Below are positions 25,765 through 32,596 of a stretch of DNA of 64,000 nucleotides, piece after piece; the first letter of the stretch is position 1, and the number at the start of each line of letters is the position of its first letter. A program made the position numbers and the translations under genes. This DNA is from Mesorhizobium sp. RMAD-H1 (GTDB lineage: Bacteria > Pseudomonadota > Alphaproteobacteria > Rhizobiales > Rhizobiaceae): the NCBI RefSeq assembly GCF_014191375.1, contig NZ_JACHWN010000010.1:101456-165455 (forward strand), read 5' to 3'. The notes under the pieces are model-generated. The model was not told where the DNA came from, made no database searches, and was given only the letters and a program-made list of their open reading frames with translations.

Positions 25765-27137
25765 CCCCGCACCCTCCGCTCAAGATCTGCCAAATGTGCA
25801 TTGCCAGCGTCAGTCAGGGCCGGAGGATCACCCGCCACATACCCCAAGGCTATCGCGCCATCGAGCGCCGGTCCCTCGAAAGGCATCCCGTCGCGAATGT
25901 TAGCCAGGCAGGCAAGGTCGAAGACTTCGGCCTGAGAAAGTGGCGTTGCAGAGGCCGCCCCCTCCCCGCCTTGCGCCTCATAGCCCCAGGCATCCCAGCC
26001 CGGACATGGGCTACGACAGAAAAGCTCCAGTTTCGGTACACCCGGATAAAGCCGCTCGATCTGCTCGGCGAAGAACGCCGGCTTGGCGGAGTGCTTGCCC
26101 TTGCGTTCGCGATAGACCGTTTCAGGCTGGGTGCCGGGCAGTGGCGCGGGTGGGTTGCCGCGCTTGCCGATCAGCAGCATCTCGTGCCGGTCGCGGCCCC
26201 AATAGCCGGTGCCGGCAACTTCCTTGTCCCAAATCCAGTGATGAACATAGGTAAAGCCCCAAGCCTGCATGACGCGAAGCGCCTGCGGCAGCATCGGGTT
26301 TGTCGCCCAGAGGAAAAGCACCCCGTCATCCATGATCGGCGAGCCGATCCGGGCGAGCAGCCCGCAGATTTCGTCGGTCGGCATTGTCGGGTAATGATTC
26401 TCGGCGCTCTTTTCACGGCCCGTCACTTCTGACCGGACACCGAACTGCCATGGCGGATCGGCATAGATGATTGGATAGAGCCGCTCGATCTTCCCGGGGG
26501 CGGTCTCCCGTCCCTTGTCGGCGACAAGCTGCATCGTCGTCAGCCGCACGGCGTGCCTGACCTGCTGTTGCTCGGCGCGAATTTCCTTGGCCTTGGCAAC
26601 AATGGCCTTCTTTTCCGCGCGAACCACCCTCGCCTGCTCGGCGTGCTGCAGTTCGGAAAGCGCCTCGCCTGCATGGACCGAAACCTTTCCCGAGCGGATC
26701 GCCTCAATCAGTTCCGGCGCGCCCTTTTCATGGATTCGCTTGGCGGACTCGACAGCCCGTTCCGAAATCGAGAGCTTTTCCGCCGCGCGCCGGGTCTGCA
26801 AATTTGCGGACCCGGCAGTATTCTGGTTAAGGCCCCGCTCCCAATCGACAATGGATGCCGCGATAAGCGCGCGCTGGCTTTCCGTCAGATGACGACGGTG
26901 CAGGTTCTTCGACAGGACGAAATTGAGCGGATCGTCACCCGCATATTCTTCATATACGGGCTCGATCTGGGCGAAGGCGCAAGCCCATTGCCGGTTGCGC
27001 CCGTCGAGCACCATGCCATCCAGGAGGATAATCGGGTCGCGCTGGCCGAAGGTAACGATATCATCCGCCAGCAGCCTGCGATCCGCTTCGGGAATCATCG
27101 GGAAAAGTTCGGCAAGCGGATGAGGCGGATAGGACAT
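25761..27137 (-). CDS. ParB-like nuclease domain fused to MT-A70 adenine methyltransferase
   Basis: 458 residues. Residues 1-110 are a ParB/sulfiredoxin-like N-terminal domain (D-G-M-V-L-D-G-R-N-R, then H-R-R-H-L-T-E-S-Q-R). Residues about 110-200 are helical with an HTH-like stretch. About 215-400 is an MT-A70 domain with A-D-P-P-W near residue 229 and L-F-L-W-A-T-N near 280. ParB-MT-A70 fusions occur in phages and may couple DNA recognition to N6-adenine methylation. The last 60 residues are an extra helical tail. It overlaps the small gene upstream by one base. Confidence 0.88.
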   Translation of the reverse strand: MSYPPHPLAELFPMIPEADRRLLADDIVTFGQRDPIILLDGMVLDGRNRQWACAFAQIEPVYEEYAGDDPLNFVLSKNLHRRHLTESQRALIAASIVDWERGLNQNTAGSANLQTRRAAEKLSISERAVESAKRIHEKGAPELIEAIRSGKVSVHAGEALSELQHAEQARVVRAEKKAIVAKAKEIRAEQQQVRHAVRLTTMQLVADKGRETAPGKIERLYPIIYADPPWQFGVRSEVTGREKSAENHYPTMPTDEICGLLARIGSPIMDDGVLFLWATNPMLPQALRVMQAWGFTYVHHWIWDKEVAGTGYWGRDRHEMLLIGKRGNPPAPLPGTQPETVYRERKGKHSAKPAFFAEQIERLYPGVPKLELFCRSPCPGWDAWGYEAQGGEGAASATPLSQAEVFDLACLANIRDGMPFEGPALDGAIALGYVAGDPPALTDAGNAHLADLERRVRG

Positions 27138-27247
27138 CAGCGCCCCTCCGCCAGGTAGACGACGATGAAGAAGGGAGACGCCGCCAAAAGCGCAATCGTG
27201 ATCGCGGCGAGAATATCGAGACTGCGGATCCGGGGGCGCCTGGTCAT
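27137..27247 (-). CDS. Small single-pass membrane peptide
   Basis: 36 residues from the ATG at 27247, overlapping the preceding stop as ATGA. A basic N-terminus (M-T-R-R-P-R-I-R) is followed by one hydrophobic helix (I-L-A-A-I-T-I-A-L-L-A-A-S-P-F-F). No family recognised; existence is supported by the coupled junctions on both sides. Confidence 0.55.
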   Translation of the reverse strand: MTRRPRIRSLDILAAITIALLAASPFFIVVYLAEGR

Positions 27248-27513
27248 TGGCGCACCGCCTTCGGCTTCAGCGGCTCCAGCCCCTCGGCGATCCGGTGCTG
27301 ATCGACCAGCTTCACCACTTCCGGCCAGCTGAGGCGCCTCCAGCGCTTGCCGTCCAGAATCCGGCACCGGCCGTCATGCAGATGCAGGCGGATACCGAAT
27401 TTTTCGAGATAGTCGCGCGCGTGGTAGAAGCTGGCGCGCACGCCGGGCTCAAACCGGCGCGGGCCGCCATGGCGGTTGATCCAGTCCTGTATGAGGTTGG
27501 CTTCCGGGGACAT
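27244..27513 (-). CDS. Small phage protein
   Basis: 89 residues from the ATG at 27513, which has GAGGTG at the right distance; a GTG at 27525 overlapping the previous stop is the alternative. The sequence is basic and contains F-Y-H-A-R-D-Y-L-E-K-F-G-I-R-L and C-R-I-L-D-G-K-R-W, reminiscent of small winged-helix-like proteins. No family assigned. Confidence 0.6.
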   Translation of the reverse strand: MSPEANLIQDWINRHGGPRRFEPGVRASFYHARDYLEKFGIRLHLHDGRCRILDGKRWRRLSWPEVVKLVDQHRIAEGLEPLKPKAVRQ

Positions 27514-27521
27514 GCCGCACC

Positions 27522-27779
27522 TCACGCCATGCCGAGCGCGTCCATGTAGAGCTGCAAGATTGCCTGCTCTTCCTGGCGCTCGTGTTCGGGTTGCTTGCGG
27601 AGGCGGATGATCGCGCGGACAGCCTTGGTGTCGAACCCGGTGCCCTTCAGTTCCGCATAGACTTCCTTGATGTCCTCCGCGATCGTCTTCTTTTCTTCCT
27701 CAAGCCGCTCGATGCGCTCGATGAAGGCGCGAAGCTGCCCGGTCGCGACGGACTGCACATCGCTCGCGATCTCATCCAT
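27522..27779 (-). CDS. GapR-family DNA-binding protein (DUF2312)
   Basis: 85 residues, wholly helical, matching DUF2312/GapR along its length: [16 protein letters not shown], then [14 protein letters not shown] and R-A-I-I-R-L-R-K. GapR binds overtwisted AT-rich DNA as a ring and supports replication in alphaproteobacteria. A phage copy next to replication genes may help its own DNA synthesis. It overlaps the small gene upstream by 8 bases. Confidence 0.88.
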   Translation of the reverse strand: MDEIASDVQSVATGQLRAFIERIERLEEEKKTIAEDIKEVYAELKGTGFDTKAVRAIIRLRKQPEHERQEEQAILQLYMDALGMA

Positions 27780-27975
27780 GGCGCACCGCCTTTCCGGTGC
27801 GCTTCCGTGATCCGGCCTCTATGGTGGCGCGGGCGAAAGCGTCGGCTCTATCGGGGAAGCGGGCCAGCACCCGGCGCGAGCGCTCGCAGCCATAGCGGCT
27901 GAAAGGACGGCGCCAGCAAATCACGCCGGCATCACCGTCAACGATCATGTATTTGATGGTGCGGTCGAGGTTCAT
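27772..27975 (-). CDS. Small basic phage protein
   Basis: 67 residues with [15 protein letters not shown] and many further arginines. The start overlaps the stop of the CII-like gene by 4 bases. Function unknown; high charge suggests nucleic acid or protein binding, but nothing more can be said. Confidence 0.5.
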   Translation of the reverse strand: MNLDRTIKYMIVDGDAGVICWRRPFSRYGCERSRRVLARFPDRADAFARATIEAGSRKRTGKAVRHG

Positions 27976-28439
27976 GCCTGCACCTCGATCCTTGCCAGCA
28001 CGCTTTCGATGGCGCGCATCGTCTCGCGCGCCTCGCGGGCGATGGTCTTGCGCTCCAGGGCATCGATCCGCCCATCAAGCAGCGCATCGAGGATGGCGCG
28101 CGAAAGGTCCATCGTTTCCGAAAGCACCCGGTGCGCGTCCATTTCCGTCAGAGGCGTCTTGTCTGCGGCTTGGGCGGTAACCGGCGTGAGCTGATAGCCC
28201 AGAAGCGCCGCCATTTCCTTGACGATAACGGGCGACTTTGCGCGCCGGTCGATCTCGATCGCCACGTCGATCGGCGCGAAGCTTTCGGCATGCTCCTCGC
28301 CGAAGGACGCATACTTTGACAGCGGCGAGGTCGAGACCCGCGTGAAGTCGAGAATGCGGGAAATGCCGCCGGCAAGCTCATAAGCCCCGCCCGTCGCAGC
28401 CTTCAGTGTCCGGCGTTCCGGCTCGGAAATTGTGCGCAC
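27972..28439 (-). CDS. Phage regulatory protein, CII-like (PF06892 type)
   Basis: 155 residues from a GTG at 28439, with the strong site GGGAGGG upstream. The N-terminus (L-K-A-A-T-G-G-A-Y-E-L-A-G-G, R-V-S-T-S-P-L-S-K-Y, F-A-P-I-D-V-A-I-E-I-D-R) follows the P2/186-type phage regulatory CII family, with a probable HTH around residues 15-45. A helical C-terminus follows. It is the first large gene of the leftward early operon after the switch and the tRNA, and probably affects the lysis-lysogeny decision or early transcription. Confidence 0.7.
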   Translation of the reverse strand: MRTISEPERRTLKAATGGAYELAGGISRILDFTRVSTSPLSKYASFGEEHAESFAPIDVAIEIDRRAKSPVIVKEMAALLGYQLTPVTAQAADKTPLTEMDAHRVLSETMDLSRAILDALLDGRIDALERKTIAREARETMRAIESVLARIEVQA

Positions 28440-28580
28440 TAAGCCCTCCCTGAGATTTTCAAGGAAAAAAGTTCGTCAAAGGATTCGGTGAAACGAGGCG
28501 GCCCGGCCGTTACAGCTAGGCCATCAACTCAACAGGTGGCCCACAGGCCAAACGCCTAAACAAGGATGCGAGCGATGAAA

Positions 28581-28985
28581 TCATGGTGCCGTCTCTCCGG
28601 CTTTTGCGCTTTCGCGCTGAAAGGTTGCCGGGGCGCGCTCAATGCCCATAAGCCGCGCCCCGGCTTCGCCCGCAGGGAGGAGACCGGGCGATTGCAAACT
28701 GGTTGCAGGAGCGGGAATCGAACCCGCGACCTCCGGGGTATGAACCCGGTGAGCTACCGCTGCTCCATCCTGCTCATAACCGCCAGGAACATCGGAAATC
28801 TGTGACGGCACCGAAATGGGAGATGTCCCTTGAAGGTAGAGAAGAAATGCACGCGCAGGCCCGCTAGGGGCACCGCCATTCTCCCACCGCCAGACGGTGG
28901 AGGTATTCACACCCAAAAGCTGCGCGAGCCCCTTCTGGGTCAGGCGGTGTTTGATACGGATTTGGCGGACGTCGATCGTGCTCAT
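28581..28985 (-). CDS. Cro-like HTH regulator, frame running into the tRNA
   Basis: The frame from the ATG at 28985 encodes 134 residues. The first 60 are an XRE-type domain (R-I-K-H-R-L-T-Q-K-G-L-A-Q-L-L-G, T-S-T-V-W-R-W-E-N). The part after about residue 70 is the translation of the tRNA at 28774-28700 and beyond, ending at 28581, and is unlikely to be under protein selection. The gene is divergent from the repressor and has a promoter with -35 TTGACG and -10 CATACA; the predicted transcription start almost coincides with the ATG, so the mRNA may be leaderless. It is probably the Cro counterpart in the switch. Confidence 0.65.
   Translation of the reverse strand: MSTIDVRQIRIKHRLTQKGLAQLLGVNTSTVWRWENGGAPSGPARAFLLYLQGTSPISVPSQISDVPGGYEQDGAAVAHRVHTPEVAGSIPAPATSLQSPGLLPAGEAGARLMGIERAPATFQRESAKAGETAP
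28627..28664. other. Perfect 11-bp inverted repeat near the phage tRNA
   Basis: GCCGGGGCGCG at 28627-28637 pairs perfectly with CGCGCCCCGGC at 28654-28664, with a 16-base loop. It lies 35 bases after the tRNA 3' end on the minus strand. There is no T-run. It may end or protect the tRNA transcript, or separate the Cro-like and CII-like messages. Confidence 0.5.
28700..28774 (-). tRNA. Phage tRNA-Met(CAT), initiator-like
   Basis: A complete cloverleaf with encoded CCA. The acceptor is AGCAGGA/TCCTGCA, with a mismatch only at 1:72 (A:A). The D-arm is GAGC/GCTC, the anticodon stem CCGGG/CCCGG with loop TTCATAC (anticodon CAT), and the T-arm GCGGG/CCCGC with loop TTCGATT. The unpaired 1:72 position and three G:C pairs at the base of the anticodon stem are the hallmarks of bacterial initiator tRNA. 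It overlaps the open frame of the Cro-like gene. Confidence 0.85.
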
Positions 28986-28992
28986 GCCGCAG

Positions 28993-29021
28993 TGTATGCA
29001 AAACGCATATCGACTCGTCAA
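28993..29021 (-). promoter_or_regulatory. Leftward early promoter with operator
   Basis: On the minus strand, -35 TTGACG (29021-29016) and -10 CATACA (28998-28993) are 17 bases apart. The palindrome ATGC-AAAAC-GCAT (28996-29008) covers the spacer and -10, so a bound repressor would block RNA polymerase. The operator begins 13 bases downstream of the -35 start, the same offset as in the rightward promoter at 30547. Confidence 0.65.
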
Positions 29022-29042
29022 GTCGAAATGCATATCGAGAAC

Positions 29043-29055
29043 ATGCATTTTGCAT
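29043..29055. promoter_or_regulatory. Repressor operator at the repressor start
   Basis: ATGC-ATTTT-GCAT, the same operator type as at 28996, 30527 and 30560. It ends one base before the repressor ATG at 29057. A further half-palindromic ATGC lies at 29028-29031. Occupancy here would autoregulate the repressor gene. Confidence 0.6.
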
Positions 29056-29056
29056 T

Positions 29057-29740
29057 ATGACCTATGATGATCGCCCTGAACCCGCAAAGCGCCTGCAGGC
29101 CGCTAGAGAGGCTAGAGGCTTCGCGACCCCCAAGGAGGCCGCCATCTACTTCGGCTGGGTGTACGAAACGTACATCCAGCACGAGCAAGGCATAAGGGGA
29201 ATCACGCGAGCGGCCGCAAAATATGCTCAAGCCTTTCGGGTGAGCGAAGGGTGGCTACTTACAGGCGAAGGAATCGGTCCAGACGACAACAAGCCGAAGA
29301 CCGTCCCAATCACCGGAATGGCGGGGGCCGGCCCTGACGGGACTGTCCTGTTTGCCACCGGTGATAGTAACTTTGGCGAAATAACTGCCCCAGTAAATTC
29401 GACTCCCACGACAGAAGCATTGGAGGTAAAGGGGGATTCGATGCGGGGAATCGCGAATGATGGCTGGATCATCACTTACGACGAAAAACAGCCGCCCAAT
29501 GAAGACCACATGGGTGAGCCGTGCGTGTGCTGGCTTGAAGACGATCGGGTGCTCGTAAAGATCCCGTTCCCGGGTCGGGGTCCTGGCCTATTCGATCTGG
29601 AAAGCGCAAACGCCCCGACAATGAGGGACGTTCCAGTCCGATATTTTGCGCTGATCACCAATATCGTGCCACGACGCGCAGCAAGGAAATTCATCAAGCG
29701 CAACCCTGATCACGGCATCAAAGACGTGAAGATCGCGTAG
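29057..29740 (+). CDS. CI-like prophage repressor (HTH + S24 peptidase)
   Basis: 227 residues. The N-terminal 70 residues are an XRE-type DNA-binding domain (R-L-Q-A-A-R-E-A-R-G-F...T-Y-I-Q-H-E-Q-G). The C-terminal half is a LexA/CI S24 peptidase with Ser128 in V-K-G-D-S-M and a probable partner Lys168; an Ala-Gly cleavage site lies near residues 89-92. Such repressors hold the lysogen and self-cleave after RecA activation. It faces the Cro-like gene across a shared operator region and lacks an obvious ribosome site, as expected for a leaderless cI message. Confidence 0.9.
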   Translation: MTYDDRPEPAKRLQAAREARGFATPKEAAIYFGWVYETYIQHEQGIRGITRAAAKYAQAFRVSEGWLLTGEGIGPDDNKPKTVPITGMAGAGPDGTVLFATGDSNFGEITAPVNSTPTTEALEVKGDSMRGIANDGWIITYDEKQPPNEDHMGEPCVCWLEDDRVLVKIPFPGRGPGLFDLESANAPTMRDVPVRYFALITNIVPRRAARKFIKRNPDHGIKDVKIA

Positions 29741-29768
29741 CGCTTTTGAAATGGTGCCGAGGGCCGAC

Positions 29769-30191
29769 TTACAGCCCCACGGCCTTGCGCAAAATTTCAT
29801 CCACCCGACTTTGCCAGCCCTTTCCACTCGCCTTGAGCTTCGCCAGCACGTCGGGTGACAGCCGCAGTGACACCTGCTGTTTGCGATTTTCTACCGGCGG
29901 CCGGCCGCGCGCGCGCTGGATACCCTCATACAGATCAGGGTGCGCTTCGCGAAGCGGCTTGGCCTGTGCAAGTTCCTCATCGGTTCCCGGACGTTCAATC
30001 TCCGGATCCGGACCGATGAGCTCGCCCGTCGCCTTGTCGTGCCACCAGCCGTCATCATCCTGATAGACAGTACCGGTGGCGATCAGCGCCTTCATTTCCC
30101 GGTCGTACTTCTTCCAGCGGCGCATCAATTCCGCGTCGTCGGGAGTGTCGACCAGGTCCTTCGTCTCGAAGGTGGGCCATTTCTTAGCCAT
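29769..30191 (-). CDS. brnA: BrnA antitoxin
   Basis: 140 residues from the ATG at 30191, longer than typical BrnA because of an N-terminal W-P-T-F-E-T-K-D region. The C-terminal 50 residues carry the BrnA signature R-G-R-P-P...V-S-L-R-L-S-P-D-V-L-A...G-K-G-W-Q-S-R-V-D-E-I-L-R, a ribbon-helix-helix DNA-binding domain. It overlaps brnT by 8 bases. It neutralises BrnT and represses the operon by binding its promoter. Confidence 0.85.
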   Translation of the reverse strand: MAKKWPTFETKDLVDTPDDAELMRRWKKYDREMKALIATGTVYQDDDGWWHDKATGELIGPDPEIERPGTDEELAQAKPLREAHPDLYEGIQRARGRPPVENRKQQVSLRLSPDVLAKLKASGKGWQSRVDEILRKAVGL

Positions 30192-30438
30192 GGTATCTCT
30201 CCTTCTCCTTCTCGCTCGCACGGCGCATGGAGATCACCGATACCGCTTCCATCCCAAGCTTTCTGAAGATGACGGCGATAACGATCTGACCGTTGAACTC
30301 GCCAATTGCCATTTGCCGTCCTTCTTTCGCTGGCACAACGATTGCACCCTCGAAGAAATTGATCGTCAGCTCGGCAAAATCGAGGCCGTGCTTCGCGACG
30401 TTGGCTATGCGTTTCGGTTCGTCCCATACGATCTTCAT
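30184..30438 (-). CDS. brnT: BrnT toxin (RelE-like ribonuclease)
   Basis: 84 residues matching BrnT: V-W-D-E-P-K-R-I-A-N-V-A-K-H-G-L-D-F at the N-terminus, then A-I-G-E-F-N-G and I-S-M-R-R-A-S-E-K-E at the C-terminus. The family cuts RNA under stress when BrnA is degraded. The pair could stabilise the prophage or abort infection. The start lies four bases from a long inverted repeat that is probably the BrnA operator. Confidence 0.9.
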   Translation of the reverse strand: MKIVWDEPKRIANVAKHGLDFAELTINFFEGAIVVPAKEGRQMAIGEFNGQIVIAVIFRKLGMEAVSVISMRRASEKEKERYHG

Positions 30439-30441
30439 GCA

Positions 30442-30493
30442 TTTTTTGTATCACATTTAATCGAGATTGCAATAATAAAAGTGATACAAAAAA
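30442..30493. promoter_or_regulatory. brnTA operator (13-bp inverted repeat)
   Basis: TTTTTTGTATCAC at 30442-30454 is the exact reverse complement of GTGATACAAAAAA at 30481-30493, with a 26-base AT-rich spacer. It lies directly upstream of the brnT start. Two arms of this kind are the expected target for a BrnA dimer pair that autoregulates the toxin operon. Confidence 0.6.
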
Positions 30494-30526
30494 TCATTGT
30501 CCATTCATTGCGCTAATCAGCTTGAT

Positions 30527-30575
30527 ATGCGAAATGCATTTTCCTGTTGACCGCGTTATATGCGTTATGCATATT
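30527..30575 (+). promoter_or_regulatory. Rightward early promoter with two repressor operators
   Basis: Two operators ATGC-GAAAT-GCAT (30527-30539) and ATGC-GTTAT-GCAT (30560-30572). Promoter -35 TTGACC (30547-30552) and -10 CATATT (30570-30575) are 17 bases apart; the second operator sits in the spacer at the same offset as in the leftward promoter. It should drive the genes from 30667 rightward and be silenced by the CI-like repressor. Confidence 0.65.
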
Positions 30576-30666
30576 CCTGACGCCCACCCCCGGAAGCTGA
30601 CCGCGCCGGACAAGGTAATGCGTGAGGCGCGGTCTCTTTTCGCGGATTTCCGGCGAAGGAGACATC

Positions 30667-30882
30667 ATGATCAAGTTTGCACCTAAATCCGATGAGCCGC
30701 GCTCCGCACCCCGCAGGAGCGTAATCGAGTGCCTTTCCGACACGATGCGTGAAATGGCATTTGCCGACGAGAACATCACGCCGGAGACGCTTGCTCCGCG
30801 CGGCTATAGCCCCGATCTCGTGCGCCGGATCGGCCGCCAGGCAGCGGAGCTTGCCCGCCGCCGCTCAATCCGGAGAATCTGA
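30667..30882 (+). CDS. Small phage protein, first gene of rightward operon
   Basis: 71 residues from the ATG at 30667, with GAAGGAG at the proper distance. Basic and helical (R-R-I-G-R-Q-A-A-E-L-A-R-R-R-S), lacking membrane segments. Function unknown. It is the first coding sequence after the operator-bearing promoter, so it is probably among the first products made on induction. Confidence 0.6.
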   Translation: MIKFAPKSDEPRSAPRRSVIECLSDTMREMAFADENITPETLAPRGYSPDLVRRIGRQAAELARRRSIRRI

Positions 30883-30883
30883 C

Positions 30884-31048
30884 ATGCGGCGGACCATTTC
30901 CCCTTCCGGCCCCGCACCGGACCTCAATCCCTTCATGGCGGACCTGCCACCCCTCCCCGGCGCACACACGCATGGGCTGATGCTTGCCATCTGCCTCGCC
31001 AGCAACGCCGCCGCCCTCCTGATGCTGATCAGACTGGCAGGTGCGTGA
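30884..31048 (+). CDS. Small membrane protein
   Basis: 54 residues, starting one base after the previous stop. The C-terminal half is one hydrophobic helix (L-M-L-A-I-C-L-A-S-N-A-A-A-L-L-M-L-I). Function unknown; the tight spacing supports translation in the operon. Confidence 0.5.
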   Translation: MRRTISPSGPAPDLNPFMADLPPLPGAHTHGLMLAICLASNAAALLMLIRLAGA

Positions 31049-32157
31049 TGACGGAGATCGATCCTGACCATCGCCCCCGCTACAGCATGAAGAGCATGCT
31101 CGACGGGATTGCGAAGGCGCAGTCACATTCGCGCCGCCAAGCTCTGTTGAATGCCGCAGCCTTCGCGGAGAACTTCAGCTTTGCCAAGGATATGAGCTGG
31201 TGGGCACAAGCGACCAAGAAGGAGGTGAGTGCCGAGACTTGTTTCCAGCTAGCGGTCGCACTTCGTGTGCTGGCGAATGAAGCCGAAATTGAAAGCTGCC
31301 CGATTTGTGATGTGCCATTCACGGCTGGCGACCTATGCGCCACCGATATAGAAATGGGCATGTGCCATGCGGCCTGCCTCGAGGGATCACCGGTCGTTGA
31401 TCTTGAAAACGGCGAACCGAGCGACGGCCCAATTTCGACTTACCCATATGAGCCGGAGAAGCCCCGAACCCCCGTCTTGAACTCCGACGCCCCCACGGCA
31501 GGCGAGGCTGATCGGGAGAAGGCAACCGCCGAAGCGCGCTTCGCCGATTGGTTCCGGAAGAACTATCCCGGCCCCGACACGGTCATTTACAAGCCGGACT
31601 GGCATGCTCCTAAACTATTCCGCGCGGCCATTGCTGCCATGAGAGCCCACCCCGCCCCGCAGCCGAGCGGGGAGCCAGTGCAGCTTCTCTATCGAAATTG
31701 GCGAGACGAAGTCTCTCTGCGCTCAATAACACCGCTCCGTGTCTGGTACGGATCCACCAAGTGGCACCCGGACGCCCAGTGGCTGCTTACCGCCCATGAC
31801 CATGACAAGGGAGCAGAGCGTGATTTTGCTCTCAAGGATTTCGCCTCGCAGCCGAGCGGGCCGGTGCAGCCCCTGGAGGTGCCGAGCGGGTGGCAACCAA
31901 TCGAGACCGTGCCGCAAGGCACGTCTCGCGATCGCCTTCGGGTGGATATCTGGCTTGAGCCTATCCCCGAGCGGCAGGCGCTTTTCTCCAACCCAACAAC
32001 CGAAGGGCGCCGCCTCACGGACGCATGGTACGAGGAGAGACCAGACTATAGCGGGTGGCGGAACAGCGGCTCGTATAATGGTCGCGAGCTGAACTGGCGC
32101 GCCACGCACTGGATGCCGCGCCCCGCCGCCCCCACGGCAGGAGGTGGCGATGCTTAG
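31048..32157 (+). CDS. Phage mosaic protein with zinc-finger-like and DUF551-like parts
   Basis: 369 residues from the ATG at 31048 (overlapping the previous stop as TGATG). Around residues 90-125 there is C-P-I-C-D...G-D-L-C-A...M-C-H-A-A-C, a probable zinc site. About residues 205-260 contain Y-R-N-W-R-D-E-V...R-V-W-Y-G-S-T-K-W-H-P, a block seen in rhizobial prophage proteins. The C-terminus from about 275 (W-Q-P-I-E-T-V-P, then H-W-M-P-R-P) resembles DUF551. These parts look like modules that recombine among phages. Role unknown. Confidence 0.65.
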   Translation: MTEIDPDHRPRYSMKSMLDGIAKAQSHSRRQALLNAAAFAENFSFAKDMSWWAQATKKEVSAETCFQLAVALRVLANEAEIESCPICDVPFTAGDLCATDIEMGMCHAACLEGSPVVDLENGEPSDGPISTYPYEPEKPRTPVLNSDAPTAGEADREKATAEARFADWFRKNYPGPDTVIYKPDWHAPKLFRAAIAAMRAHPAPQPSGEPVQLLYRNWRDEVSLRSITPLRVWYGSTKWHPDAQWLLTAHDHDKGAERDFALKDFASQPSGPVQPLEVPSGWQPIETVPQGTSRDRLRVDIWLEPIPERQALFSNPTTEGRRLTDAWYEERPDYSGWRNSGSYNGRELNWRATHWMPRPAAPTAGGGDA

Positions 32158-32353
32158 ACTTAGCGAATTTGAACTGAAAGTTTTGAATGCTTTTAGTAAT
32201 GGCACCGTGGACGATCTAACGCCAGGTGCTGCCCTGAATGCGGCGGCCGCTTTTTTGGCTGAGAGTGGTTTCTTGAACCTTCGAAAGGGATGCCCCACCG
32301 CTAAGGGATACACCACGCTTAAGAATCTTGATGCACAGCGGGGAGACAATTAA
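32150..32353 (+). CDS. Small phage protein
   Basis: 67 residues from the ATG at 32150 with an excellent AGGAGG site five bases upstream (inside the previous gene's end). Helical with a compact Leu/Ala core (L-N-A-A-A-A-F-L-A-E-S-G-F-L). No family recognised. Confidence 0.55.
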   Translation: MLRLSEFELKVLNAFSNGTVDDLTPGAALNAAAAFLAESGFLNLRKGCPTAKGYTTLKNLDAQRGDN

Positions 32354-32596
32354 TTGCCTCCGCGCCCGACAGATCCCGAAATCTCCGAGGAGCGCCTGGA
32401 GCGCTGCTTGATGGCGGCGGCCTATGTCGTGGCGCGGCATGGGGCTGTTTATGCGCCGCTCTTCGAACGCCTGGAAAGCGAACTCGCCGAGCTGCGGGCT
32501 AAAGGAGACCCCGTGTCCCGCGCATGTCGCTATCTCGAAATTAACGCCCTACCCGCCGGCAAGCGCCCGGTCTCTATATCCTCGCCGGCGGCTTGA
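32354..32596 (+). CDS. Small phage protein, TTG start
   Basis: 80 residues starting at a TTG directly after the previous stop, with GGGGAGA upstream. It has an N-terminal helix (E-E-R-L-E-R-C-L-M-A-A-A-Y) and an L-E-S-E-L-A-E-L-R segment. Its 3' end overlaps the integrase 3' end by 23 bases in convergent orientation. Function unknown. Confidence 0.5.
   Translation: MPPRPTDPEISEERLERCLMAAAYVVARHGAVYAPLFERLESELAELRAKGDPVSRACRYLEINALPAGKRPVSISSPAA

Noticed and set aside
28566..28805. A 79-residue plus-strand frame across the tRNA
   Set aside because: It is the reverse translation of a tRNA and a hairpin.
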